Positions 46,192 to 54,988 of a DNA stretch of 64,000 nt are shown here, piece after piece. Below the pieces are notes generated by a model. It did not search any database. It was not told the origin of the DNA and saw nothing but the letters and a program-made list of their open reading frames with translations. A program made the translations under genes and the position numbers. The DNA comes from Cupriavidus sp. AU9028 (GTDB taxonomy: Bacteria; Pseudomonadota; Gammaproteobacteria; Burkholderiales; Burkholderiaceae): contig NZ_JAIMCG010000002.1 in assembly GCF_019795295.1 (NCBI RefSeq), positions 62,001 through 126,000 of the forward strand, in the 5' to 3' direction. Position 1 is the first letter of the stretch; every line of letters begins with the position of its first letter.

Positions 46192-46550
46192 CAGCCCGGC
46201 GCCTGCTGGCCAAGTCCGGCCCCGGCGGCGGGCGACCTGGTGACGGCGCTGGACGACTTCAACCAGCCGGGGCACCTTCCGCATGCTCCGGCCCTCCCGC
46301 AAGCCCGGGCGACCGCCGGCACATCGCCGTCCTTGCCCCCGCGCGGCCCAGTGACTAACCTCCAGTCAAACCAGATCGGGCGGCTGGGGGATAGCTTCGA
46401 CCCGATCGATACAGCCCGAGTTCTCCGTCCGACCCGCTTCGTCCGTTGGCAACTGGCGCGCCGTCGTTGCCGGCGCACCGCCGGCTCCGCGGTCGCTTGC
46501 GCTTTTCGAAAAGCCGGGGTAAAGCCAGCAAAGCCGGAAGGAGCAACACC
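46192..46550. other. Intergenic region without recognised features
   Basis: 359 bases between the hybrid kinase and the haloperoxidase-like gene. I see no clear promoter, hairpin or operator; only the AAGGAG ribosome site at the right end is plain. Confidence 0.5.
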
Positions 46551-47375
46551 ATGGGCATGACCGCTACGAAGGACGGCAACGAGATCTTCTACAAGGATTG
46601 GGGCGAAGGGCAGCCGATTGTCTTTCACCACGGGTGGCCGCTGAGCGGCGACGACTGGGATGCGCAGATGCTGTTCTTCCTCGCCAGGGGCTATCGCGTC
46701 ATCGCGCATGACCGGCGCGGCCACGGCCGGTCCAGCCAGGCCGCCAGCGGCCACGACATGGACCACTATGCCGCCGATGTGGCCGCGATGGTCGAGCAGC
46801 TGGACCTTCGGGACGCCATCCATATCGGCCATTCGACCGGTGGCGGCGAGGCGACCCGCTATGTCGCCCGCCACGGCAAGGGCCGCGTCGCCAGGCTGGT
46901 GCTGATCGGCGCGGTGCCGCCGCTGATGGTGAAGACTCCAACCAATCCGGGCGGCCTGCCGATCGAGGTGTTCGACGGCTTCCGGCAGCAGCTTGCGGCC
47001 AATCGCGCCCAGTTCTACCTCGACGTGGCCAGCGGGCCGTTCTACGGCTACAACCGCGACGGTGCAATGGCGCAGGACGGCGTCATCCGCAACTGGTGGC
47101 GGCAGGGCATGATGGGCGGGGCCAATGCCCATTACCACGGCATCAAGGCCTTTTCCGAGACCGACTTCACCGAGGACCTGCGGGCGATCGATGTGCCCAC
47201 GCTGGTGATGCATGGCGACGATGACCAGATCGTGCCAATTGCCGACTCGGCGCTGCTGTCGGTCGAGCTGCTGAAGCGGGGCACGCTGAAGGTCTACGAA
47301 GGCTTGCCGCACGGCTTGTGCACCACGCACGCCGACATGGTCAACGCGGACCTGTTGGCCTTCGTGGAAGGCTGA
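46551..47375 (+). CDS. Alpha/beta hydrolase of the cofactor-free haloperoxidase (non-haem chloroperoxidase) type
   Basis: 274 aa. Catalytic triad candidates are Ser95 (GHSTGG), Asp225 ([10 protein letters not shown]) and His254 (EGLPHGL); the oxyanion [12 protein letters not shown] is typical of this group. Such enzymes make peracids from acetate and H2O2 in vitro and otherwise act as esterases or lactonases. AAGGAG lies 8 bases before the ATG. It is monocistronic. Confidence 0.92.
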   Translation: MGMTATKDGNEIFYKDWGEGQPIVFHHGWPLSGDDWDAQMLFFLARGYRVIAHDRRGHGRSSQAASGHDMDHYAADVAAMVEQLDLRDAIHIGHSTGGGEATRYVARHGKGRVARLVLIGAVPPLMVKTPTNPGGLPIEVFDGFRQQLAANRAQFYLDVASGPFYGYNRDGAMAQDGVIRNWWRQGMMGGANAHYHGIKAFSETDFTEDLRAIDVPTLVMHGDDDQIVPIADSALLSVELLKRGTLKVYEGLPHGLCTTHADMVNADLLAFVEG

Positions 47376-47621
47376 TCGCACACGAGGGCCGCCTCGGTGG
47401 CGGCCCTGTAGCCCAGCATGATCCGGTGCGGCATGGCGTAGCGCCACGGACGCTCCCGATGCGGGGCGCAGTAGCCGTGCCGGCCGGCTGGGAAATGCCC
47501 TGGACCCGGTGCGCCCCGTCGCGGCGTTATCTCCCCGCGCTGACAATACGCTCGGACGTCGCCCTGCAGCCGCGCCACCGTCGGCGGCAGTGTAAACTGC
47601 TGGGTTTTTCCTTCCGGCGGT

Positions 47622-48359
47622 ATGTTGCAAGTGCCTCAGCGTCCGGCCCTGTCCGGTCCCGCGCTCGTTCGCCTGCTGGCCGGCCTGTCCGGTATCGACG
47701 CAGCCGCGCCCACCGAGTCGCTCGCCAACCAGCTCAGCCAATGGCTGGGGTGGACGGAAGCGATCGCGTTGTCGTCGGCGCTGCAGGGCCCCGCCGGTGG
47801 GGCGCGCACGCTCGCGTCCGTCGCGAACGATCCGGCGCAGCGCGAGGCGCGGGAATGTGCGCGCGTGCGCACGGCGCTCGCCACCGCGATTGCCGGGGAA
47901 ACCGGCGCGGGCAGCCAGCGACGCGGGCCGGGACGCCCTGCCGCGATCGCCGCGGCGATCGACGCCGCCGTCGACTACAGCGTCTACCAGCAGCGCTATC
48001 AGCATCTGCAGCAGACGATGGAAGCGGCGATCCGGCCCCTGCGCACGCGGCTGCGGGCGGCCTTGTCGGTACGCCCCGGCATGGCGCAGCTGGCCGCGGT
48101 GGATGCCGTGATGGAGCGGGTGCTCAGCCAGCGTGAGCAAAGCCTGATGGCCGGCGTGCCGGCGCTGCTGCAACCGCATTTCGAGCGGCTGCGCCAGGCG
48201 GAGGCGCTGGCGCAGCAGAGCGATGCCGCAGACACCGCTGCCCGCCCCGGCGCCTGGCTCCGGACGTTCCGGGAGGACATGCAACGCGTATTGATGGCCG
48301 AGCTGGAGATCCGCTTCCAGCCGGTCGAAGGATTGCTGGCTGCCCTTCGCGGCGGCTGA
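47622..48359 (+). CDS. DUF3348 protein (first gene of motor-like cluster)
   Basis: 245 aa Ala/Arg/Leu-rich helical protein without signal peptide or membrane segment. The N-terminus QVPQRPALSGPALVRLLAGL and the middle DYSVYQQRYQHLQQTMEAAI, LRTRLRAALS fit DUF3348, of unknown function. It is 9 bases upstream of the MotA/ExbB-like gene, so it is probably a cytoplasmic partner of the complex. Confidence 0.75.
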   Translation: MLQVPQRPALSGPALVRLLAGLSGIDAAAPTESLANQLSQWLGWTEAIALSSALQGPAGGARTLASVANDPAQREARECARVRTALATAIAGETGAGSQRRGPGRPAAIAAAIDAAVDYSVYQQRYQHLQQTMEAAIRPLRTRLRAALSVRPGMAQLAAVDAVMERVLSQREQSLMAGVPALLQPHFERLRQAEALAQQSDAADTAARPGAWLRTFREDMQRVLMAELEIRFQPVEGLLAALRGG

Positions 48360-48368
48360 TCACCGACC

Positions 48369-50720
48369 ATGACCCGACCCTATCACTTCATTGCCGTATT
48401 CGCCGCGGGCCTGGCCGTCCTGCTCTGGATCGCGCTCGGCTATGCCGGCACCAACCTGCTGGCGCTGGCCGTCACCCTCGTCATCGGCGGCTTCTATGCA
48501 GCCGGCGCCGCCGAGCTGGTCCGCTACCGGCGCGCCACCGCGTCCCTGCACCAGGCAGTGGCGAACCTGGGCGAGACGCCGGCGTGCCTCTCGTCCTGGC
48601 TCGGCCAATTGCCTGCGGCCCTGCAGAATCCGGTGCGGCTGCGCGTCGAGGGCGAGCGCGTGCCGCTGCCCGGTCCATCGCTGACCCCGTATCTGGTCGG
48701 ACTGCTGGTGCTGCTCGGCATGCTGGGGACCTTCCTCGGCATGATCGCCACGCTGCGGGGCACGGGCCTTGCACTGGAGACCGCCGCCGACCTGGCAGCA
48801 ATCCGCAGTTCGCTGGCCGCGCCCGTCAAGGGGCTGGGATTTGCCTTCGGCACCTCGGTGGCCGGCGTGGCGACCTCCGCCATGCTCGGCCTGCTGGCCG
48901 CGCTGGCGCGGCGCGAGCGGGTGCACGCCGCGCAGGCGCTCGATGCCGCCATTGCCACCACGCTGCGCCCCTACTCCCGCGCGCATCAGCGCGACGAGGC
49001 GTTCCGGCTGCTGCAGCGCCAGGCCGATGTCATGCCCGCGCTGGTCGAACGCATGCAGGACATGATGCATGCGATGGAACAGCAGAACCGGCTGCTGGGC
49101 GAGCGGCTTGCCGAAGGCCAGGCCGCGGCGCGCGAGAGTACCGAGCAGGCATGGGGCCGCCTGGCGGCGTCGGTCGGGCAGGCGCTGCAGGAAAGCGTCG
49201 CCAACGGCGCCGAGGCAGCGCGCGCGGCGATCGAGCCGTCCGTGCAGGCGACCATGGCCAGCCTGGCCGGCCAGTCGGCGGCGCTGCGCGAATCGGTGGA
49301 CCGCGCGGTGCAGCAGCAGCTGGACGGCATGACGCAGCGCCTGGACAGCACCGCGGCGGAGCTGACCCGCCGCTGGAACGACGCTCTGGACGGCCAGCAG
49401 CGCACCAACGACGCGACGGCGGCGCGCACGCAGGCCATGCTGGAAGCGTTCAGCGAGTCCTTCGAGCGGCGCGCAACCGCGCTGGTCGAGACCGTCGGCG
49501 CGCGGCTGGACGCGAGCAGCGAGCGCACCGCGCTGGCCTGGGAGGCAGCGGCGGCGCGCCAACTGAGCGCCGGCGAACAGCTCGCCGCAGCCAGCCAGCA
49601 GGCCGTCACGGCCGCGTCCGCCGCCTTTGCCCAGCATGCCGCCGCACTGCTGGAATCGGTCGACCGGTCGCACGGCGCGCTGCAGGATCGCCTGCAGGCG
49701 GCGGACGAGGCGCGCCTTGCAGCATGGCGCGAGGCGCTCGCCGACAGCGCCGCGCAGCTGCGCGCCGGCTGGGAACACACCAGCGAGGCGGTCACCGCGC
49801 GCCAGCAGGCGATCTGCGAGACGCTGTCACACACCTCGCTCGACATCGCGTCGCGCGCGCAGGAGCACGCGACGCGGACCATCGCCGAGATCGACCGTCT
49901 GCTGCAAGCGGCTGCACAGGCACCGAAGGCAGCGGCGGCGCTGCACCAGGAACTGGCCGAGCGCGACGCGCAGCGGCTCGCCGCCTGGAGCGCGCAGCTG
50001 GAGAGCATCGCCCGCAGCGTGGGCGCGCAATGGGAACAGGCCGGCCAGCAGGCCGCGCAGCGTCAACAGCGCATCTGCGAGACGCTGGCGCAGACCGCCA
50101 GCGAACTGGGCGCGCGTACCGAGGCGCAGGCCAGGGACACCATCGCGCAAGTCGCGCAACTGGTGCAGAGCGCCGCCGAGGCACCGAAGGCCGCCGCCGA
50201 GGTGATTGCCGAACTGCGGCACAAGCTGACCGAAGGCATGGCGCGCGACAACGCCATGCTGGAGGAGCGCGGCCGGCTGCTGGAGACGCTGGCGACGCTG
50301 CTCGATGCCGTCAATCATGCGTCCAACGAACAACGCGTGGCGCTCGACCGGCTGGTCGGCTCCACGGCCGATCTGCTGGACCGGGTCGGATCGCGCTTTG
50401 CCGATACCGTTGCAGCGGAAAGCGGCAAGCTTGCCGGGGTCGCGGCACAGGTCAGCGGCAGCGCGGCCGAGGTGGCGAACCTGGGCGAGGCGTTCGGTAC
50501 GGCCGTGCAGCAGTTCGCCAGCGCCAACGAGCGGCTGCTCGAACGCCTGCAGGCGATCGAGGCGGCGATGGACAAGTCGCTGTCCCGCAGTGACGAACAA
50601 CTGGCCTACTACGTCGCGCAGGCACGGGAGGTCGTCGACCTGAGCATCCTGTCCCAGAAGCAGATTCTCGAGGAGCTGCAGCAGGCCGGTGGCGGCCGGG
50701 CAGCCGGCATGGCGGCATGA
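48369..50720 (+). CDS. DUF802 / MotA-ExbB-like membrane protein with very long helical tail
   Basis: 783 aa. Four membrane helices lie at about 6-24, 28-48, 107-128 and 154-180. The third holds LGMLGTFLGMI, the ExbB/TolQ/MotA pore-helix motif, and the fourth holds GLGFAFGTSVAGVATSA. From about 190 to 770 there is a continuous Ala/Gln/Glu/Arg-rich helical tail in the cytoplasm. It includes two tandem copies of an 87-residue unit at about 444-530 and 531-617. This is the layout of ion-driven 5:2 motor subunits with a long tail, as in Zorya ZorA. The ATGA overlap with the OmpA-like gene shows that the two are made together. Confidence 0.82.
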   Translation: MTRPYHFIAVFAAGLAVLLWIALGYAGTNLLALAVTLVIGGFYAAGAAELVRYRRATASLHQAVANLGETPACLSSWLGQLPAALQNPVRLRVEGERVPLPGPSLTPYLVGLLVLLGMLGTFLGMIATLRGTGLALETAADLAAIRSSLAAPVKGLGFAFGTSVAGVATSAMLGLLAALARRERVHAAQALDAAIATTLRPYSRAHQRDEAFRLLQRQADVMPALVERMQDMMHAMEQQNRLLGERLAEGQAAARESTEQAWGRLAASVGQALQESVANGAEAARAAIEPSVQATMASLAGQSAALRESVDRAVQQQLDGMTQRLDSTAAELTRRWNDALDGQQRTNDATAARTQAMLEAFSESFERRATALVETVGARLDASSERTALAWEAAAARQLSAGEQLAAASQQAVTAASAAFAQHAAALLESVDRSHGALQDRLQAADEARLAAWREALADSAAQLRAGWEHTSEAVTARQQAICETLSHTSLDIASRAQEHATRTIAEIDRLLQAAAQAPKAAAALHQELAERDAQRLAAWSAQLESIARSVGAQWEQAGQQAAQRQQRICETLAQTASELGARTEAQARDTIAQVAQLVQSAAEAPKAAAEVIAELRHKLTEGMARDNAMLEERGRLLETLATLLDAVNHASNEQRVALDRLVGSTADLLDRVGSRFADTVAAESGKLAGVAAQVSGSAAEVANLGEAFGTAVQQFASANERLLERLQAIEAAMDKSLSRSDEQLAYYVAQAREVVDLSILSQKQILEELQQAGGGRAAGMAA
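49698..50219. repeat. 261-bp in-frame tandem duplication in the motor tail
   Basis: Two copies of an 87-residue unit. Landmarks repeat at exactly 87: RLAAW at 448 and 535, ICETL at 481 and 568, APKAAA at 517 and 604. The copies have diverged, so the duplication is old and kept. It lengthens the tail by a whole helical module. Confidence 0.8.
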
Positions 50721-51364
50721 GAGACGACATCGACGCCGCCGTGGAGCCGGCGGCGCCCGCCTGGGCCGTCTTCGGCGACCTGATGTCGGTGCTGCTGGGC
50801 GCCTTCGTGCTGATCCTGCTGGCGGTGATCGGCTTCCAGCTCGAACTGTCCGCCCGGCTGGAAGACGAAGTACGCCAACGCCAGCAGGAGATGCAGCGCC
50901 GGCAGACACTGGAGCAGGCACTCTCCGGGCCGCTGGCCAGCGGACGCGTGACGCTGGTCAACGGGCGCATCGGCATCAATGGCAGCGTGCTGTTCGCCGT
51001 CGCCTCCGACGAGCTGCAGCCGGAGGGCGTCGAGCTGCTGCGCAGCCTGGCCGGTCCGCTGACGGCGTATCTGCGCTCGCGCGACGAAATCCTGATGGTC
51101 AGCGGTTTCACCGACGACCGGCAGGTACGCGATGGCAATGGCCGCTTTGCCGACAACTGGGAATTGAGCGCGCAACGCGCGCTGACGGTCACGCGCGCGC
51201 TGATCGCGGCGGGCGTGCCGTCCTCCTCGGTGTTTTCCGCCGCGTTCGGCTCGCAGCAGCCGGTGACCTCCAACGCCGATGCGGCCGGCCGCGCAAAAAA
51301 CCGCCGCGTCGAGATCGCCCCGGTGCCACGCGTGTCGATGGGCGCGGCGCCGGCGGCGCGCTGA
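50717..51364 (+). CDS. MotB/OmpA-like stator partner
   Basis: 215 aa. A single membrane helix at about 18-40 (WAVFGDLMSVLLGAFVLILL) carries Asp21 in the F-x-D-L-M setting of the MotB ion-binding Asp. A short coiled linker leads to a C-terminal OmpA peptidoglycan-binding domain (about 75-200: SGFTDDRQVR, NWELSAQRALTVTRALI, NRRVEI). With the upstream MotA/ExbB-like protein it should form a proton- or sodium-driven stator anchored to the cell wall. The ATGA overlap fixes the start. Confidence 0.85.
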   Translation: MRDDIDAAVEPAAPAWAVFGDLMSVLLGAFVLILLAVIGFQLELSARLEDEVRQRQQEMQRRQTLEQALSGPLASGRVTLVNGRIGINGSVLFAVASDELQPEGVELLRSLAGPLTAYLRSRDEILMVSGFTDDRQVRDGNGRFADNWELSAQRALTVTRALIAAGVPSSSVFSAAFGSQQPVTSNADAAGRAKNRRVEIAPVPRVSMGAAPAAR

Positions 51365-51378
51365 CCGGCACAGCCATC

Positions 51379-51819
51379 ATGCAAGACAGCGACCAGCGCG
51401 ACCGCCCGGATGCGAAGCGAGACCCCAGCGCCGGCCCACTTGCCGAGCTGACCCGGCATCTCGCCGCCCAGCGCGCAGCGACGCCGCAGCTCGCGCGCAT
51501 GGACCAGGGGGCGGCACTGGACCCGCAATTGACCGGCTATTTCCGCGACACCTGGAGCCGCGTGCGGGCGCGCGGACAGCTGCGCCAGTCGCTGCAGCGG
51601 GTCCCGGAGAACGCGGGGCCGCTCAACTCCAGCCATCTGCTGCACCGGGCGCTGACGGTGATGGAGCAGGCTTCGCCGGCCTATCTGCGCGAATTCCTGG
51701 CCTACGCCGACGCGCTGGCGTGGCTGGAAGGGATCGCGCCTGCGCAGGGGGCGCCGGTCAAGGACGGCCGCGCAGCCGCCCCGCGCAAGGCCGGCAAGGC
51801 GAAAGGCAGGAAGCCCTAG
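51379..51819 (+). CDS. DUF2894 protein (last gene of motor-like cluster)
   Basis: 146 aa soluble protein. The central conserved part (YFRDTWSRVRARGQLRQSLQ, PLNSSHLLHRALTVMEQASP, YLREFLAYADALAWLE) fits DUF2894; a basic Lys/Arg tail (KAGKAKGRK) ends it. It starts 14 bases after the OmpA-like gene. The tail could bind nucleic acid or membranes, but no function is established. Confidence 0.75.
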   Translation: MQDSDQRDRPDAKRDPSAGPLAELTRHLAAQRAATPQLARMDQGAALDPQLTGYFRDTWSRVRARGQLRQSLQRVPENAGPLNSSHLLHRALTVMEQASPAYLREFLAYADALAWLEGIAPAQGAPVKDGRAAAPRKAGKAKGRKP

Positions 51820-51857
51820 CCGCGCCAGCGGCCGATCCCCCGATGCGCGGGCGGCGG

Positions 51858-51900
51858 CCCTCTCCCGCGGCCCCGCTCTCGCAAGCGGGCGAAGGGAGCA
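51858..51900. repeat. GC-rich palindromic intergenic repeat, copy 5 (degenerate)
   Basis: CCCTCTCCCGCGGCCCCGCT then CGCAAGCGGGCGAAGGGAGC, a weaker match to copies 1-4. It lies just after the DUF2894 gene and may mark the end of that transcript. Confidence 0.55.
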
Positions 51901-52076
51901 ACGCGGCGGCACAAGCGCCGTCCCCGTTGTCAGACGCCTTCGGATGGAACCTTTTTGCCCTCCGGGCGATGATCGCCAGGCGGCTGGCACGCTGCCGCCG
52001 CTTGCGAGGGACCGCCTGACGCCAGGAATCCGGCTTCCGATCCGCCCGGCCATTTCCGCCACCTCTGCACCGCACG

Positions 52077-53789
52077 ATGGGCGCCACCAGCGACGAATAC
52101 CAGTTCAAGCCGCACGAACGGCCGATGATGCCGGGCTCGCCCGCGACGCCGGATCATCCCGTCCCGCGGCGCATCGCGTACTTCTGCGTCGGCAGCCTGC
52201 TCGGCCTGACCGGCGGCTTCGGCAACGCGCTGGTGGTGGCGAACCTGAGCCATATCCAGGGAGTATTCGGCCTGTACAGCGACGAAGTGGCCTGGTTGTC
52301 CACGGTCTACGTCATGACCAACGTGACCATGAGCCTGCTGCTGATCAAGTTCCGGCAGCAGTTCGGCCTGCAGCGCTTCACGGCGATTTTCCTGCTCGGC
52401 TACGTCGCCCTGGCCCTCGCCCACATCTTCGTGCACACCTTCGAAACGGCGTTGCTGGTGCGCGCGGCAAACGGCATTACCGCCAGCGGCCTGAGCACGC
52501 TGGCGCTGTTCTACATGATCCAGTCGATGCCCCCCGTGCATCGGCTGAAGGGCATCGTGCTGGGCATCGGCGTGCCGCAGCTTGCGACGCCGCTGGCGCG
52601 TACCCTCACCTCGGGCATGCTCGAAGCCGGCAACTGGACCTCGCTGTACCTGTTCGAGCTGGGCCTGGCGCTGCTGTCGCTGGCGGCGGTGGCGCTGCTG
52701 CGTCTGCCGCCCAGCGAGCGGATCCGCGCCTTCGAGCCGCTGGACTTCGTCACCTTCGCGCTGTTTGCCCCCGGCATCGCGCTGCTGTGCGCGGTGCTCG
52801 GGCAAGGCCGCATCGTCTGGTGGACCGAGGTGCCATGGCTGGGCTACGCGCTGTGCGGCGCGGTCGTGCTGATCACCGCTGCATTGTGGATCGAGCACAA
52901 CCGCGCCAATCCGCTGCTCAATACCCGGTGGCTCGGCAGCCGCGACATCGTGCGCTTCGCCGTCGTCGCGGTATCCGTGCGGATCCTGCTGTCCGAACAG
53001 AACTTTGGTGCGGTAGGACTGCTGACGGCGCTTGGCCTGAACAACGACCAGCTGGTCTCGCTGTTCGCGGTGGTCACCGCGGCGACCATCGCCGGCATCG
53101 CGGTCAGCGCCTTGACACTGAATCCCGCCAATATCGAGCGGCCCATCCGCATCTCGCTGGTCCTGATCGCCATCGGCGCCTTCATGGACGCGCGCTCCAC
53201 CAACCTGACGCGGCCGGCCACGATGGTCCTGAGCCAGGCGCTGATCGCCTTTGCCGCCGTCTATTTCATGGGGCCGGCGCTGCTCAGCGGCATGCTGCGC
53301 GCGCTGTCGCGCGGCATGAGCCATATCGTCAGCTTCTCGGCGCTGTTCAGCATCACGCAGTCGCTTGGCGGACTGGGCGGCACCGCGTTGCTCGGTACCT
53401 TCCAGGTGTACCGCGAGAAATTCCACTCGCATGCGCTGGCGCAATCGATCTCGCTGTCCGACCCGCTCGATGCCGCCCGCATCCAGGCGCTGGGCAACGC
53501 CTATGGCCGGGTCGTGCAAGACCCGGCGCTGCGCCAGTTCGAAGGGGTGGCACTGCTGAGCCAGCAGGTCACGCGGGAAGCGAACGTGCTTGCCTTCAAC
53601 GATGTCTTCCTCGTGGTCGGTACGGTGGCCGCGCTGACCTTTGTCTGCCTGTTCGCCATCTACGTGCGTGACCGCATCCGCGGCCATGATCCGATGGCGG
53701 AGACGCTGGCCGAACTGGCCCGCAGACGGGCACAGGCACAGCAAGGCACGCCGCCTGCCCCCGCGAGCAGCAATCAGGAGAAACAGTGA
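52077..53789 (+). CDS. DHA2-family MFS drug exporter (EmrB-like)
   Basis: 570 aa with about 14 hydrophobic segments beginning at RIAYFCVGSLLGLTGGFGNA and ending near VAALTFVCLFAIYV. The length and 14-helix pattern fit DHA2 antiporters. It is the first of three overlapping genes (exporter, adaptor, outer-membrane channel), so it should pump organic compounds across both membranes. A long soluble stretch between the last two helices (about 430-520) is typical of EmrB. Confidence 0.88.
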   Translation: MGATSDEYQFKPHERPMMPGSPATPDHPVPRRIAYFCVGSLLGLTGGFGNALVVANLSHIQGVFGLYSDEVAWLSTVYVMTNVTMSLLLIKFRQQFGLQRFTAIFLLGYVALALAHIFVHTFETALLVRAANGITASGLSTLALFYMIQSMPPVHRLKGIVLGIGVPQLATPLARTLTSGMLEAGNWTSLYLFELGLALLSLAAVALLRLPPSERIRAFEPLDFVTFALFAPGIALLCAVLGQGRIVWWTEVPWLGYALCGAVVLITAALWIEHNRANPLLNTRWLGSRDIVRFAVVAVSVRILLSEQNFGAVGLLTALGLNNDQLVSLFAVVTAATIAGIAVSALTLNPANIERPIRISLVLIAIGAFMDARSTNLTRPATMVLSQALIAFAAVYFMGPALLSGMLRALSRGMSHIVSFSALFSITQSLGGLGGTALLGTFQVYREKFHSHALAQSISLSDPLDAARIQALGNAYGRVVQDPALRQFEGVALLSQQVTREANVLAFNDVFLVVGTVAALTFVCLFAIYVRDRIRGHDPMAETLAELARRRAQAQQGTPPAPASSNQEKQ

Positions 53790-54988
53790 GGGAACGCGAT
53801 CAGGACGACCGGCAGCAACCTTCGGCGGGCGGCCCTGGTGCCGCGCGCGACGGCAAGGACGAACGGCTGGAGGACCCGGTCGAGGTCGCCGAAGGCGAGC
53901 CTGCTGCCAGCCACGAGCCGGCCCGGGGATGGGCACCGCCGCGCGGTTCCCGCCGCGCCACGCTGGCGGTCGTGCTCATCGCGCTCGCCGCCATCCTGAT
54001 CATCCTCTATGCCTGGGGCCTGCCCCCGTTCAGCCATGTCCTGCAGGGCACGGACAATGCCTATGTCCGCGGGCAGACCACCATCATCAGCCCGCAGGTC
54101 AGCGGCTATGTGGTGCAGGTACCGGTCCACGACTTCCAGCAGGTCAAGGCCGGACAGGTCCTGCTGAAGATCGACGACCGCATCTATCGCCAGCGGGTCG
54201 AGCAGGCACGCGCCAATCTGGATACGCAGATCGCCAGCCTGAACAACCTGGACCAGACCGAACGCTCGCGCCGCGCCACCGTGTCGGCGCAGCAGGCGAA
54301 CGTCGCCAATGCCAGGGCGCAGTTGCTGCGCGCGCAGGCCGACATGCGGCGCGTGGAGGAACTGGTGGCGGACGGATCGGTATCGCTGCGCGAGCGCGAC
54401 CAGACCCGGGCCCAGTTGCGGCAGGCGGAAGCGGCCGTGGAACAGGCATCGGCGTCGCTGGCGATTGCCCGGCAGGATGTGGCCGCGGTCGGTGTCAACC
54501 GGGAAGGACAGCGCGCCGCGGTGGAAGCGGCCCGCGCCGCGCTGAAGCTGGCCGAGATCGACCTGGCCAACACGGTATTGCACGCGCCGCAGGACGGCCA
54601 GCTGAGCCAGATCGCCGCAAGGCTCGGCCAATATGTCACCGCGGGCACGCAGTCGATGTTCCTGGTGCCCCCGCCGCGCTGGGTGATCGCCAACTACAAG
54701 GAGGGCCAGACCTCCCGCATGGCCCCGGGACAACCGGCCAGCTTTCGCGTGGACGGCCTGGACGATGCCCGCTTCACCGGACGGGTGGAGCAACTTGCGC
54801 CCGCCGCGGGATCGGAATTCAGCGTAATCCAGCCGGACAACGCCACGGGCAATTTCGTCAAGGTGGCCCAGCGCATCTCGGTGCGCATCGCCATCGACGA
54901 CGACCAGCCGCTGGTGGCCCGGCTGCGGCCCGGCATGTCAGTCCGGGTGGAGGTCGACACGAGCGGTGGCAAGGCCGGCACGCCATGA
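53786..54988 (+). CDS. EmrA/HlyD-type periplasmic adaptor
   Basis: 400 aa from a GTG that overlaps the exporter stop by 4 bases (GTGA). One membrane segment at about 53-72 (RRATLAVVLIALAAILIILY) is followed by the lipoyl half GTDNAYVRGQTTIISPQVSG, a long coiled-coil hairpin, and LHAPQDGQLSQIAARLGQYV. The acidic, hydrophilic 50-residue N-terminus is cytoplasmic. It joins the MFS pump to the NodT-type channel. Confidence 0.9.
   Translation: MRERDQDDRQQPSAGGPGAARDGKDERLEDPVEVAEGEPAASHEPARGWAPPRGSRRATLAVVLIALAAILIILYAWGLPPFSHVLQGTDNAYVRGQTTIISPQVSGYVVQVPVHDFQQVKAGQVLLKIDDRIYRQRVEQARANLDTQIASLNNLDQTERSRRATVSAQQANVANARAQLLRAQADMRRVEELVADGSVSLRERDQTRAQLRQAEAAVEQASASLAIARQDVAAVGVNREGQRAAVEAARAALKLAEIDLANTVLHAPQDGQLSQIAARLGQYVTAGTQSMFLVPPPRWVIANYKEGQTSRMAPGQPASFRVDGLDDARFTGRVEQLAPAAGSEFSVIQPDNATGNFVKVAQRISVRIAIDDDQPLVARLRPGMSVRVEVDTSGGKAGTP

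Noticed and set aside
47622-51819. Complete Zorya defence system
   Set aside because: No ZorC, ZorD helicase or ZorE HNH nuclease gene is present on either side. Only the motor pair resembles Zorya.
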